Of a DNA stretch of 40,894 bases, positions 8,893 through 18,425 are shown piece after piece (the first letter of the stretch is position 1; every line of letters starts with the position of its first letter). The notes beneath the pieces are model-generated. The model did not search any database and was not told the DNA's origin. It saw only the letters and a program-made list of their open reading frames with translations. Location of the stretch: the NCBI GenBank assembly GCA_036525295.1, contig DATDAQ010000068.1, positions 1 to 40,894 on the forward strand, read 5' to 3'. Source of the DNA: VRUE01 sp036525295 (lineage in GTDB: Bacteria > Actinomycetota > Thermoleophilia > Solirubrobacterales > 70-9). Made by a program: the position numbers and the translations under genes.

Positions 8893-9200
8893 TCCGGCTG
8901 GACCGGCAGGTCCGAGACCAGCTCGGTCTTGCCGCCGCGCTGGAACTGGAGGTCGATCGTCTCGTCCTTGCGGTAAGTGCCGAAGAGGCCCAGGTACATC
9001 GCCAGCCAGCGCCCTGTGCCGACCTTCTCCTTGACGATCTGGCGGCTGAAGACGATCTCGCCGGCCGAGACCCGGTAGTCGTCGCCCTCGCGCTGCTCGA
9101 CGCCGTTGACGAAGACCGCATAGGGCGCTTCCGCCCCCGCCGGAAGCTTCACCCGCCGCCCGGCGGCATAACTGCCCTTTGGGATCTCAGCCTCGGCCAT
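8889..9200 (-). CDS. Hypothetical protein, about 103 residues
   Basis: I do not recognise a family. The start MAEAEIPKGSYAAG at 9200 fits the upstream neighbour, which ends at 9187 (14-base overlap), so the pair is probably translated together. The sequence PYAVFVNGVEQREGDDYRV followed by SAGEIVFS resembles a short beta-hairpin pattern also found in some phage structural proteins. That likeness is only a pattern, not an assignment. No signal peptide or membrane segment is visible. It converges on the UbiA-family gene and the two stop codons share CTAG. Confidence 0.65.
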   Translation of the reverse strand: MAEAEIPKGSYAAGRRVKLPAGAEAPYAVFVNGVEQREGDDYRVSAGEIVFSRQIVKEKVGTGRWLAMYLGLFGTYRKDETIDLQFQRGGKTELVSDLPVQPD

Positions 9201-9543
9201 CGCGTTCCAGAGTCTCCCGCACGAGGTCGAACGGGGTGTCGTGTCCACTCGGATCGAGCTCTTCGCGCCGCATCCCGCCCCGGTACGGCATGAACGTCCC
9301 ATCCCCCCGCACGTCCATCCCGGCCACGGGCTTGCGCAGCCACCCCTTCCCCGTCAGCTGCAACCGAGCCCGAACCTGATCCCCCGGCCCAAAATCCCTC
9401 AACGACGACACAGCCTTCACCGGCCCCTCGGCCCGAATCTCCAACGCCCGCCGCCTCATCTCCGCCACAGCCTCCCCAAGCTCCCCAAAGCTCAGGTGCT
9501 CCACATCCGACCCGTCCCGCACCGTCAGCTTCCACGCGCTCAA
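9187..9543 (-). CDS. Hypothetical protein, about 118 residues, TTG start
   Basis: No family recognised. The protein has a helical stretch (SFGELGEAVAEMRRRALEIR) followed by a beta-rich part. An upstream ATG at 9657 would place about 33 codons inside a perfect 26-bp palindrome, which I regard as spurious. The TTG at 9543 lies 7 nt after TATTCT (minus strand 9556-9551), the same spacing seen at other leaderless genes here, so I place the start there. It runs into the next gene by 14 bases. Confidence 0.65.
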   Translation of the reverse strand: MSAWKLTVRDGSDVEHLSFGELGEAVAEMRRRALEIRAEGPVKAVSSLRDFGPGDQVRARLQLTGKGWLRKPVAGMDVRGDGTFMPYRGGMRREELDPSGHDTPFDLVRETLERDGRG

Positions 9544-9550
9544 GAGCCGC

Positions 9551-9556
9551 AGAATA
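9551..9556 (-). promoter_or_regulatory. Predicted -10 element of a leaderless gene
   Basis: TATTCT on the minus strand is 7 nt from the TTG at 9543. It is what decides the start of the 9187-9543 gene. The palindrome at 9561-9663 begins five bases upstream. Confidence 0.55.
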
Positions 9557-9560
9557 CGAA

Positions 9561-9663
9561 AGGGCTTTGGTCCTCCTCCCACGGAGGCTGTGGGAGCGAC
9601 CCGCTTCCGCAGCGAGTGGCACTGCAAGACGGACGGTCTCCGTGGGAGGAGGACCAAAGCCCT
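9561..9663. repeat. Long perfect palindrome (26-bp arms) after gltA
   Basis: The 26-nt arms at 9561-9586 and 9638-9663 are perfect inverted copies, with a 51-nt loop at 9587-9637 containing GCGACCCGCT. It fills the gap between the gltA stop (9681) and the promoter of the next gene. Arm length equals that of the palindrome at 36984-37095, and both loops contain GCGACCCGCT. Confidence 0.9.
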
Positions 9664-9680
9664 CCACCGCTTCGTGCTCT

Positions 9681-11081
<1,401 letters not shown>

Positions 11082-11166
11082 CACCCCTCCTCGAGCCGTT
11101 TCAACTGGAGCGGCCAGTATCGCAGCTCGGCTTGCCCCGCCTGTTGCGTTCCGGAGAACCGGTGGG

Positions 11167-12096
<930 letters not shown>

Positions 12097-12106
12097 TCGG
12101 CCCGGG

Positions 12107-12112
12107 AGGTTA
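12107..12112 (-). promoter_or_regulatory. Predicted -10 of the PfkB kinase gene
   Basis: TAACCT on the minus strand lies 10 nt upstream of the ATG at 12096, and no ribosome binding site lies between. It sits next to a palindromic element. Confidence 0.5.
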
Positions 12113-12116
12113 GTCG

Positions 12117-12201
12117 CGCGCGGGTCCTGTCGCGGGGGAGGGGGGCACTGCGGGCGGGCCACGGTCCGTCCTCGACCCCCCTCCCCCGCGCCACCCGCGC
12201 G
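12117..12201 (-). repeat. Palindromic element group B in a divergent promoter region
   Basis: The outer stem CGCGCGGGT (12117-12125) pairs with ACCCGCGCG (12193-12201). The inner 15-bp stem 12131-12145 pairs perfectly with 12176-12190 around a 30-nt loop. The 13-mer CGACAGGACCCGC reads on the minus strand at 12132-12120. The element lies between the PfkB kinase and the quinone oxidoreductase starts. Confidence 0.8.
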
Positions 12202-12223
12202 AGCTGCGGGGACGGCCGACGAA

Positions 12224-12229
12224 TATGCT
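12224..12229 (+). promoter_or_regulatory. Predicted -10 of a leaderless gene
   Basis: TATGCT is 6 nt from the GTG at 12236. The wider string GAATATGCT recurs before the phosphotransferase gene (16315-16323). Confidence 0.6.
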
Positions 12230-12235
12230 CGCGCC

Positions 12236-13183
12236 GTGAAGGCGATTCGGATTGAGGAGTTCGGCGGCCCTGAGGTGCTGCGCTATGTGGAGGTCGACGA
12301 CCCTGTAGCTGGGGATGGGATGGTCGTGGTCGAGGTTGCGCGGAGTGGGATCAACTTTGCGGATACCCATGCGACTCGCAACGACTATCTGGCTGAGCAG
12401 TCGTTGCCGTTGATTCCCGGCGCTGAGGTCAGCGGGCGAACCGCCGACGGGCGGCGGGTGGCGGCGCTGCTGGGCAGCGGCGGCTACGCGGAGAAGGTGG
12501 CCGTGCCCGAGGCGTTGCTGGTTCCCGTGCCCGACGAGGTCGACGACGACCAGGCCGCGGCGCTGCTCCTGCAGGGGCTGACCGCGATGGCGCTGGTGCG
12601 GCGTTGCGCCCGGATCGAGCCGGGCGAGACCCTGGTGGTCGAGGCCGCGGCCGGGGGCACAGGCAGCCTCGCGGTGCAGCTCGGCAAGCGGGCCGGCGCC
12701 AAGGTGATCGGCCTCGCCTCCAGCGAGGAGAAGCGGGCGCTGGTCGAGCGGCTCGGCGCCGACGCCACGGTCGACTCGCGCTCGGAGGACCTCGGCGCGG
12801 CGATCCGCGAGGCCAACGGCGGCGAGCGGGTCGACGCGGTCCTGCACATGAGCGGCGGCGGCGCCTTCGATGCCGAGCTGGGCATCCTCGCCCCGATGGG
12901 GCGGATGGTCGTCTTCGGGATCGCCTCGCGCGAACAGCGCGAGGTCTCCACCGCGGCTCTGCTGCGCGGCTCGAAGTCCGTGATCGGCTTCTGGCTCGTT
13001 CACCTCCTGGCCCGCCGCGAGCTGGTCGCCCCGATGATCGCCGAGCTGCTCGGGGCGGTCGCCGCCGGCGAGCTCGAGGTCACGGTCGGCGACGTCTACC
13101 CGCTCTCGGAGGCCGCCCGCGCCCACGAAGACCTGATCGCCCGCCGCACCGCCGGCAAGCTCCTCTTGGATCCCTCTCGATGA
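12236..13183 (+). CDS. Zinc-type alcohol dehydrogenase-like NADPH:quinone oxidoreductase (MDR superfamily)
   Basis: The 315-residue protein matches quinone oxidoreductases of the MDR superfamily. It has the N-terminal GroES-like part (EEFGGPEVLRY, SGINFADTHATR), no obvious zinc-ligand cysteines, and a Rossmann NADPH site (VEAAAGGTGSLAVQLGKRAGAKVIG). A late YPLSEAARAHEDL-type helix and GKLLLDP are typical of the family end. It should use NADPH to reduce quinones or enone-type carbonyls in the cytosol. The GTG start has no ribosome binding site but sits 6 nt after TATGCT. The last bases overlap the helicase start (ATGA), so the two are probably co-translated. The first 180 nt use more T-ending codons than the rest. 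Confidence 0.88.
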   Translation: MKAIRIEEFGGPEVLRYVEVDDPVAGDGMVVVEVARSGINFADTHATRNDYLAEQSLPLIPGAEVSGRTADGRRVAALLGSGGYAEKVAVPEALLVPVPDEVDDDQAAALLLQGLTAMALVRRCARIEPGETLVVEAAAGGTGSLAVQLGKRAGAKVIGLASSEEKRALVERLGADATVDSRSEDLGAAIREANGGERVDAVLHMSGGGAFDAELGILAPMGRMVVFGIASREQREVSTAALLRGSKSVIGFWLVHLLARRELVAPMIAELLGAVAAGELEVTVGDVYPLSEAARAHEDLIARRTAGKLLLDPSR

Positions 13184-14652
13184 CCGCCTTCAAAGAGCTC
13201 GGCCTCTCGCCGCAGATCCAGCAGGCCATCGACGAGCTCGGCTTCGAGGACCCGACGCCGATCCAGGAGGAGGCGATCCCGGAGCTGCTCGGCGGCCACG
13301 ACGTGATCGGCCAGGCGCAGACCGGCACCGGCAAGACCGCGGCCTTCGGGTTGCCGCTGCTGCAGTACGTCGACCCAAGCGTCGACGAGGTGCAGGCGGT
13401 CGTGCTGACGCCGACCCGCGAGCTCTGCATCCAGGTGACGCAGGCGCTGCGCGCCTACGCCGAGCACCTCGACGTCGAGATCGTCGCCGTCTTCGGCGGC
13501 GCCCCGATCAAATCCCAGCAGTCCCAGCTGCGCTCCGGCGCCCACGTCGTCGTGGCGACGGTGGGGCGGATGATGGACCTGATGGGCCGCCGCTCGCTGG
13601 TCCTCACCGCGGCCCGCTACGTGGTCCTCGACGAGGCCGACGAGATGCTCGACCTCGGCTTCATCGAGGACGTCGAGAAGATCCTGCGGATGTGCCCGAG
13701 CGGGCGCCAGACGGCGCTCTTCTCAGCGACGATGCCGCCGCCGATCCAGCGGCTCGCCGAGAGCTACATGTACGACCCGACGACGATCCGGATCACGCCC
13801 AAGAAGCTGACGGTCGACGCGATCGCCCAGGCCTTCGTAGAGGTGCCCGCCAAAGAGAAGTCAGCCCGCCTGGTCGAGCTGCTGCGGACCGAAGAACCCG
13901 AGCAGGCGATCATCTTCTGCCGCACCAAGATCGGCGCCTCGCGGCTGGAGAAGACCCTGAAGGACAAGGGGCTCGACGTGAAGGCCCTGCACGGCGACAT
14001 GAGCCAGGGCTCGCGCGACGGCGTGATGATCGCCTTCAAGGACCACCGGGTGCGGCTGCTGGTCGCCACCGACATCGCCGCCCGCGGGCTCGACATCGAG
14101 CACGTCACCCACGTGATCAACTTCGACGTCCCGGCCTCCTCGGAGGTCTACGTCCACCGGATCGGCCGCACCGGCCGGGTCGGGCGGACCGGCCGCGCGA
14201 TCACCTTCGTCACCCCCGCCCAGCGCGAGGAGATCGGCCGCATCGAGCGCGACGTGAAGACGACGATCGGCGAGTGGGAAACGCCGGAGGAGCGGCTCGA
14301 GCACGCTCCTCGCCCGCGACGCCGCGAGCGCAGCGAGGCGAAGCCCGCCGTCGTGGAGCCGGTCAAGGAGGCGGGGTCCGACAAGGGCGCCGGGGAGGTG
14401 TCTCCCGAGCCGGGCGCTGCCGTCAAGCTCTTCGTCAACCGAGGCGAGCGCAGCGGCCTCACCGAGGAGGACCTGCGCTGGGCCCTCCGCGAGGGCGCCG
14501 TCCTTTCTGACGAGGAGATCCACGACGTAAGCGTCCTGCACCGCTTCTCCTTTGTCCGCGTTTCCCCCGAGAAGGCGGAGCGCACCGTCGAGTTCCTCGA
14601 CGGAACGAAGCTAAAAGGCAAAGAGATCCGCCTCGAGATAGCTCGGAACTAA
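13180..14652 (+). CDS. DEAD-box ATP-dependent RNA helicase with C-terminal DbpA-type RNA-binding domain
   Basis: The 490-residue protein carries the helicase motifs in order: the Q motif (FKELGLSPQIQQAI, PTPIQEEAIP), motif I AQTGTGKT, PTREL, the DEAD box in VLDEADEMLDLGF, SAT, then VATDIAARGLDIEHV and HRIGRTGRVGR. A charged linker (about 365-410) leads to an RRM-like DbpA domain (VKLFVNRGERSGLTEEDLR to the end). DbpA/CsdA-type helicases remodel structured RNA, often in ribosome assembly or cold adaptation. The start overlaps the preceding stop codon by ATGA. It ends nine bases from the convergent response regulator. Confidence 0.95.
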   Translation: MTAFKELGLSPQIQQAIDELGFEDPTPIQEEAIPELLGGHDVIGQAQTGTGKTAAFGLPLLQYVDPSVDEVQAVVLTPTRELCIQVTQALRAYAEHLDVEIVAVFGGAPIKSQQSQLRSGAHVVVATVGRMMDLMGRRSLVLTAARYVVLDEADEMLDLGFIEDVEKILRMCPSGRQTALFSATMPPPIQRLAESYMYDPTTIRITPKKLTVDAIAQAFVEVPAKEKSARLVELLRTEEPEQAIIFCRTKIGASRLEKTLKDKGLDVKALHGDMSQGSRDGVMIAFKDHRVRLLVATDIAARGLDIEHVTHVINFDVPASSEVYVHRIGRTGRVGRTGRAITFVTPAQREEIGRIERDVKTTIGEWETPEERLEHAPRPRRRERSEAKPAVVEPVKEAGSDKGAGEVSPEPGAAVKLFVNRGERSGLTEEDLRWALREGAVLSDEEIHDVSVLHRFSFVRVSPEKAERTVEFLDGTKLKGKEIRLEIARN

Positions 14653-14661
14653 CCCCGGGCG

Positions 14662-15027
14662 CTACCTCTGCGTCAGCTCAGCGATACGGCTGAAGAGCCG
14701 GTCGAAGTCGATCGGCTTCGTGATGTAGCCGCTCACCTCGACGTCGTTGGCGGCACCGGCGTCCATCTGGTCTTGGTGGGCGCTGACTATGAGGACGGGA
14801 GTGTCAATGCCGTCGGCGCGCAGCTCGCGGAGGGCGTCTATGCCGGACTTGCGCGGCATCATTGCGTCGAGCAGGAGGATGTCCGGGGAGGGGTCAGCGG
14901 CGCGCATCGTCTCGATCACCTCGACGCCGTCGGCCGCCGTCATCACCTCGTAACCCTCCATCTCGAGGCGGGTCCGCATCAGCAGCAGGATCGTCTCGGA
15001 GTCGTCGGCGATCAGGACCCTGGTCAT
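14662..15027 (-). CDS. Receiver-only response regulator (CheY-like)
   Basis: The 121-residue protein is a single receiver domain. Seen: the acidic pair D8-D9 (ADDS), phospho-acceptor D54 in LLLDAMMP, a conserved serine S82 in IVSAH, and K104 in TKP. There is no DNA-binding output domain, so it must act by protein contact or as a phospho-relay. It overlaps the upstream kinase gene by 4 bases (ATGA), which strongly suggests that the two form a cognate pair. Confidence 0.93.
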   Translation of the reverse strand: MTRVLIADDSETILLLMRTRLEMEGYEVMTAADGVEVIETMRAADPSPDILLLDAMMPRKSGIDALRELRADGIDTPVLIVSAHQDQMDAGAANDVEVSGYITKPIDFDRLFSRIAELTQR

Positions 15028-16355
15028 CGCGGTTCCTCCTGCCGATGGGCCGAAATGTCAACTGGCGCTTCACTTTTCGGCCCGTCGGCGGCGGGTGTGG
15101 CCGGGGGGGCCGGGAGGCGGACGCGGAAGGTGGAGCCCTGGCCCTCGACCGACTCGGCCGCGATCGTGCCGCCGTGCAGCTCGACCAGTGACTTGGAGAT
15201 CGCCAGGCCGAGGCCGGTGCCTCCGACGTGCTGGGTCAGGCCCGCGTCGCCCCGGGTGAAGCGATCGAATATGTGCTCAAGCTGGTCCGCTGGCATGCCG
15301 GGGCCGTCGTCGCGGACGGCCATCTCCACCTCGCCGTCCCGGCGGGTGGCCGTCACCTCGATCGATGCGCGGTCGGGACTGTACTCGTGGGCGTTGGTGA
15401 TCAGGTTCACCAGCACCTGGCGGATCCGGTCGCGGTCGACGCTGACCTGGGGCAGGCCGGGATCGACCCGCTGGTCCAGGAACTGCCCCCGCGCTTCGGT
15501 CTGGCTACGCATCGTGCGCACCGCGTCCTCGACCAGTGACGAGACGTCGGTGGGCGACGGTTTGATCGTCAGGCGGCCGGCGTCGCTGCGCGCAAGGTCG
15601 AGCAGGTCGTTGAGCAGCCGCACCAGGTGGCGCGTGTTGTCGAGGATGATCTCGACCGTGTCGGCTTGGGCCGGGCTGAGCTTGTCGCGCTCGAGCATCA
15701 GCAGCTCGGCGAAGCCCTGCACCGAGGTGAGGGGGCTGCGCAGCTCGTGCGAGGCGGTGAGCACGAACTCGTCCTTCATCGTTTCCAGCTGGTCGCGCTC
15801 TCCGGCGCGCCGTTGAAGCTCCGTGGCCATCTCGTTGAAGGCTTCGCCGAGGGCGGCCGTCTCCGACAGCCCGCCGACCTTGACCCGCGTCTCGAGGTCG
15901 CCGCCGGCGAGGCGCCCGGAGGCGTCGACCAGCTCCTCCAGCGGGCGTCGCATCGAGGCGATCAGTCCGGCGAAGAGCAGCGCCGCCCCGGTCAGGCCGG
16001 CGATCAGGCCGGCGCCGACCAGCAGCGCCGTGTCGCGGGTCTCCCCGTCGATGTCGTCGCGCAGTTGCTGGCGAGTTCGTTTCTGGGCGACGATCGCCGC
16101 CGCGGCCGGGCCGCGGGGCGCCCCTTCGGCCAGCCGGTTGCGCGCGGCGATCTCCACCTGGTAGGAGCGCGCGGTGGCGTCCTCGAAGTCCTGGCGCTGC
16201 TGCAGGAAGCGGGCGACGCCGATCACCGCGAGACCGGTGAGCACCGCGAAGGCGATCGCGAAGCCGATCGTCAGCCGGTTGGCGACCGATGGGCTGAGGC
16301 GAAATCGGCGTCGGGAATATGCTTGCGCGGCTATGGGCGACGAGGCTACAGGCAC
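15024..16355 (-). CDS. Membrane sensor histidine kinase
   Basis: Order of parts: first membrane helix (LTIGFAIAFAVLTGLAVIGV), a short extracytoplasmic segment of about 90 residues, second helix (LLVGAGLIAGLTGAALLFAG), a HAMP domain (RRPLEELVDASGRLAGGDL), a HisKA helix with the phospho-accepting histidine in SHELRSPLTSVQGF, and a HATPase domain with N-box VNLITNAHEYSPD, DDGPGMP and GGTGLGLAIS. It should autophosphorylate and pass phosphate to the adjacent receiver protein. The start is unsettled: no ATG fits. GTG 16355 is the nearest plausible in-frame start and overlaps the divergent gene by 23 bases. The last 20 or so residues come from a palindromic element. Confidence 0.88.
   Translation of the reverse strand: MPVASSPIAAQAYSRRRFRLSPSVANRLTIGFAIAFAVLTGLAVIGVARFLQQRQDFEDATARSYQVEIAARNRLAEGAPRGPAAAAIVAQKRTRQQLRDDIDGETRDTALLVGAGLIAGLTGAALLFAGLIASMRRPLEELVDASGRLAGGDLETRVKVGGLSETAALGEAFNEMATELQRRAGERDQLETMKDEFVLTASHELRSPLTSVQGFAELLMLERDKLSPAQADTVEIILDNTRHLVRLLNDLLDLARSDAGRLTIKPSPTDVSSLVEDAVRTMRSQTEARGQFLDQRVDPGLPQVSVDRDRIRQVLVNLITNAHEYSPDRASIEVTATRRDGEVEMAVRDDGPGMPADQLEHIFDRFTRGDAGLTQHVGGTGLGLAISKSLVELHGGTIAAESVEGQGSTFRVRLPAPPATPAADGPKSEAPVDISAHRQEEPR
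15039..15091. repeat. Palindromic element group C, copy 2, in the 3' end of the histidine kinase gene
   Basis: The 17-nt arms 15039-15055 and 15075-15091 pair with two mismatches around a 19-nt loop. Read on the minus strand it begins CCGCCGACGGGCCGAAAA, identical to the start of copy 1 (7313-7330). Both copies are followed by AGGA after the second arm. It encodes about residues 422-439 of the 443-residue kinase, beyond the conserved ATPase domain. Confidence 0.75.
16318..16323 (+). promoter_or_regulatory. Predicted -10 of the phosphotransferase gene
   Basis: TATGCT lies 9 nt upstream of ATG 16333, with no ribosome binding site between. The surrounding GAATATGCTTGCGC closely matches GAATATGCTCGCGC at 12221-12234. 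Confidence 0.6.
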
Positions 16356-17397
16356 GGCCGACGGCACCGCCGAGGCTCCGCAGGGAATCGACCGGGGCGG
16401 GGTCGAAGCCTGGTTTGCCGAGCATGTTCCCGGCGTGCAGCTGCCGCTCTCCTTCGAGCGCATCTCGGGTGGGCATTCGAACCTGACCTACGGCGTGCGC
16501 GACGCCGCCGCTGGGCGCTGGGCGCTGCGCCGGCCGCCGCTGGGCAAGCGGCTCGGCTCGGCCCACGACATGGCTCGCGAGCACAGGGTCGTCTCGGCCC
16601 TGGCGCCCAGTGCCGTGCCGGTGCCCCCGGTCGCCGGCCTCTGCGAGGACGAGAGCGTCAACGGTGCGCCCTTCTACGCGATGGAGTTCGTCGAGGGGCC
16701 GATCCTGCGTGGCCTGGCGGAGGCCAGCGCCTTTCCCGAGGAGGCCGACCGGCGGGCGATCGGCGAGCGCGTCGTCGACACGCTGGTCGAGATCCACGCC
16801 GTCGACCCCGACGCGGTCGGGCTGGGCGACCTCGGTCGCAAGGAGGACTACGTTGCCCGCCAGCTGCACCGCTGGCACGGCCAGTGGGAGAAGTCGAAGA
16901 CGCGCGAGCTGGATGCGGTCGACGCCGTTCACGAGCGGCTCGCGGCGCGGATTCCCGAGCAGGGACCGGCGACGATCGTCCACGGCGACTACCGCCTCGA
17001 CAACATGATCCTGACGCCGAGCGGCGAGGTCGCCGCGGTCGTCGACTGGGAGCTCTGCACTCTCGGCGACCCGCTCGCCGACGTCGGCCTGCTGATGGTC
17101 TACTGGCCCGAGCCGGGCGACGAGCTGGTCGCCCTCGGCCAGCCGGCGAGCCTGGCGCCGGGCTTCCCCAGCCGCGAGGAGTTGAAGGCCCGCTACGCCG
17201 AGCACTCCGGCCGCGACCTCGCCCAGCTCGACTTCTTCGTCGCCCTTGGCTACTGGAAGCTGGCGATCATCCTCGAGGGCGTCTACGCCCGCTACGCGGC
17301 CGGCCAGTACGGCAAGGTCGACCCCGGCATAGAAGAGTTCGCCCGTCTCGTCGAGCGCCTCGCCGAGGCGGCGGACGAGGCCGAGCGGCGCGGCTGA
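16333..17397 (+). CDS. APH-family phosphotransferase, ACAD10/11 N-terminal-like
   Basis: The 354-residue protein has a kinase-like fold of the aminoglycoside phosphotransferase superfamily. Visible: the nucleotide-loop region RISGGHSNLTYGV, ALRRPPLGKRLGSAHDMAREH, the catalytic loop VHGDYRLDNMIL and the metal-binding VVDWELCTLGDPLADVG. This subgroup matches the kinase domain fused to acyl-CoA dehydrogenase in animal ACAD10/11. In bacteria it occurs as a separate protein that phosphorylates 4-hydroxyacyl-CoAs. A stand-alone acyl-CoA dehydrogenase lies about 2.6 kb away (20010-21272), so the two may work in one pathway; that is inference. An antibiotic-resistance role is unlikely. Confidence 0.87.
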   Translation: MGDEATGTADGTAEAPQGIDRGGVEAWFAEHVPGVQLPLSFERISGGHSNLTYGVRDAAAGRWALRRPPLGKRLGSAHDMAREHRVVSALAPSAVPVPPVAGLCEDESVNGAPFYAMEFVEGPILRGLAEASAFPEEADRRAIGERVVDTLVEIHAVDPDAVGLGDLGRKEDYVARQLHRWHGQWEKSKTRELDAVDAVHERLAARIPEQGPATIVHGDYRLDNMILTPSGEVAAVVDWELCTLGDPLADVGLLMVYWPEPGDELVALGQPASLAPGFPSREELKARYAEHSGRDLAQLDFFVALGYWKLAIILEGVYARYAAGQYGKVDPGIEEFARLVERLAEAADEAERRG

Positions 17398-17415
17398 AAG
17401 CACCGTCCAGAGCGC

Positions 17416-17445
17416 TTGACATCCTCGCCGCGGACCTGAAAGGGT
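17416..17445 (+). promoter_or_regulatory. Possible promoter of the first repeat-protein gene
   Basis: TTGACA at 17416-17421 is a consensus -35. AAGGGT at 17440-17445 is an 18-nt-spaced but weak -10 candidate. The leader would be roughly 70 nt and contains the ribosome binding site AAGGAG before GTG 17521. Unlike most genes here this one is not leaderless. Confidence 0.4.
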
Positions 17446-17520
17446 CGTCAGAGCTAGTCGGGGGAATGCTTCCACGGCCAACCCCTGCCAATCCCGATCA
17501 CTAGATCCCAAGGAGACCCT

Positions 17521-18267
17521 GTGAAGCAGATACGCAAGCGGCTCACGTACGCAAACGTGATGTCCTCGATCGCCATCTTCCTCGTCCTCGGCGGTGGCGC
17601 TGCGCTCGCCGCCGGCAAACTCGGCAAAAACACCGTTGGCAGCAAACAGCTGAAGAAAAATGCCGTAACGGAAACGAAAATCAAGGACGGCGTCGTCACG
17701 TCGGGCAAGATCGCCGACGGGTCGATCATTTCCGCCAAGCTCGCCGACGGATCCGTGGTGACGGGCAAGATCGTCAACGCCGCGGTCACGAGCGACAAGC
17801 TCGCCGACGGCTCGGTAGTGGCCATCAAGCTCGGCAACGGAGCTGTTACGACGGTGAAGCTGCTCGATTCGGCTGTCACCACCGCAAAACTCGCCGAAAA
17901 TGCCGTGACGGCGCCGAAGATCGCGACCGACGCGGTCGGCTCGTCCGAGATCGCTTCGAGCGTCGTGGGGGCGGAAGAGCTCGACACGGTGCACGAGCAT
18001 TTCGGACCGGAAACCGAAATCACCGACGCGACGGCCCACGACGGTGCCTACTCGATCAGTTCGGCGACCGTGTCCTGCGGTTTCGGCGAGGACCTGCTCA
18101 GCGTGTCCGTCGACTGGACCGCCGGGGGCGGCCACAACGAGCGGCACTTCGTGGGTGTCTCGGCGATCGACCGCAGCGGCGACCCCGACACGGCGACCGT
18201 CGAAGTCAGCTACGACGGCGGCGCGACGACCGCCGAATACCGGCCGGTGGCTACCTGCATCTTCTAA
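17521..18267 (+). CDS. Secreted decapeptide-repeat protein, paralogue 1
   Basis: The 248-residue protein begins with a positively charged stretch and membrane segment (RKRLTYANVMSSIAIFLVLG, then GGAALAA), probably a signal peptide or anchor. Next come about eleven 10-residue repeats of the form [ND][GA][AS]V[TV]xxK[IL]x, for example NAVTETKIKD and DGSVVTGKIV (residues about 43-152). These would stack as a beta-solenoid-like rod. The C-terminal 90 residues form a separate beta-rich domain with two cysteines (VSCGFG, ATCIF) that could make a disulfide. I do not know its function; a cell-surface or envelope role is the natural guess. AAGGAG lies 5 nt upstream of GTG. It is the first of three paralogues in a row. 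Confidence 0.85.
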   Translation: MKQIRKRLTYANVMSSIAIFLVLGGGAALAAGKLGKNTVGSKQLKKNAVTETKIKDGVVTSGKIADGSIISAKLADGSVVTGKIVNAAVTSDKLADGSVVAIKLGNGAVTTVKLLDSAVTTAKLAENAVTAPKIATDAVGSSEIASSVVGAEELDTVHEHFGPETEITDATAHDGAYSISSATVSCGFGEDLLSVSVDWTAGGGHNERHFVGVSAIDRSGDPDTATVEVSYDGGATTAEYRPVATCIF

Positions 18268-18333
18268 GCCCGGGGCATCCGCCCTTGGAACGCCGATAAC
18301 GAGAAATACGCAGGGAGCTTTGGTCAAGAGCTC

Positions 18334-18363
18334 AAAGAGGGCGGCCATTCGGTCGCCCTCTTT
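18334..18363 (+). terminator. Intrinsic terminator after repeat protein 1
   Basis: AAAGAGGGCG (18334-18343) pairs with CGCCCTCTTT (18354-18363) around a 10-nt loop, followed by GTTG. It separates the first and second repeat-protein genes, so each is probably transcribed on its own. Confidence 0.75.
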
Positions 18364-18425
18364 GTTGTCAGCAGTCATGCCATCCTTAGAGCCTTCGCTC
18401 GCTCCCCAGCCACCAAGGAGGCCTC

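Noticed and set aside
9544..9657. ATG 9657 as start of the 9187-9543 gene
   Set aside because: The first 33 codons would be encoded by a perfect palindrome; TTG 9543 with a -10 at 7 nt is a better start.
12441..12452. CCGCCGACGGGC as another group C element
   Set aside because: It matches 12 bases but lies in conserved coding sequence (TADGRRVAAL region) and lacks the rest of the element.
17521..18150. Repeat region as a CRISPR array or minisatellite
   Set aside because: The periodicity is at the protein level (30 nt per decapeptide) with variable codons, in an open reading frame with signal peptide and ribosome binding site.
15505..18378. 957-residue minus-strand frame across the phosphotransferase and first repeat-protein gene
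   Set aside because: It is antisense to two well-supported genes and its content is arginine/alanine-rich without motifs.
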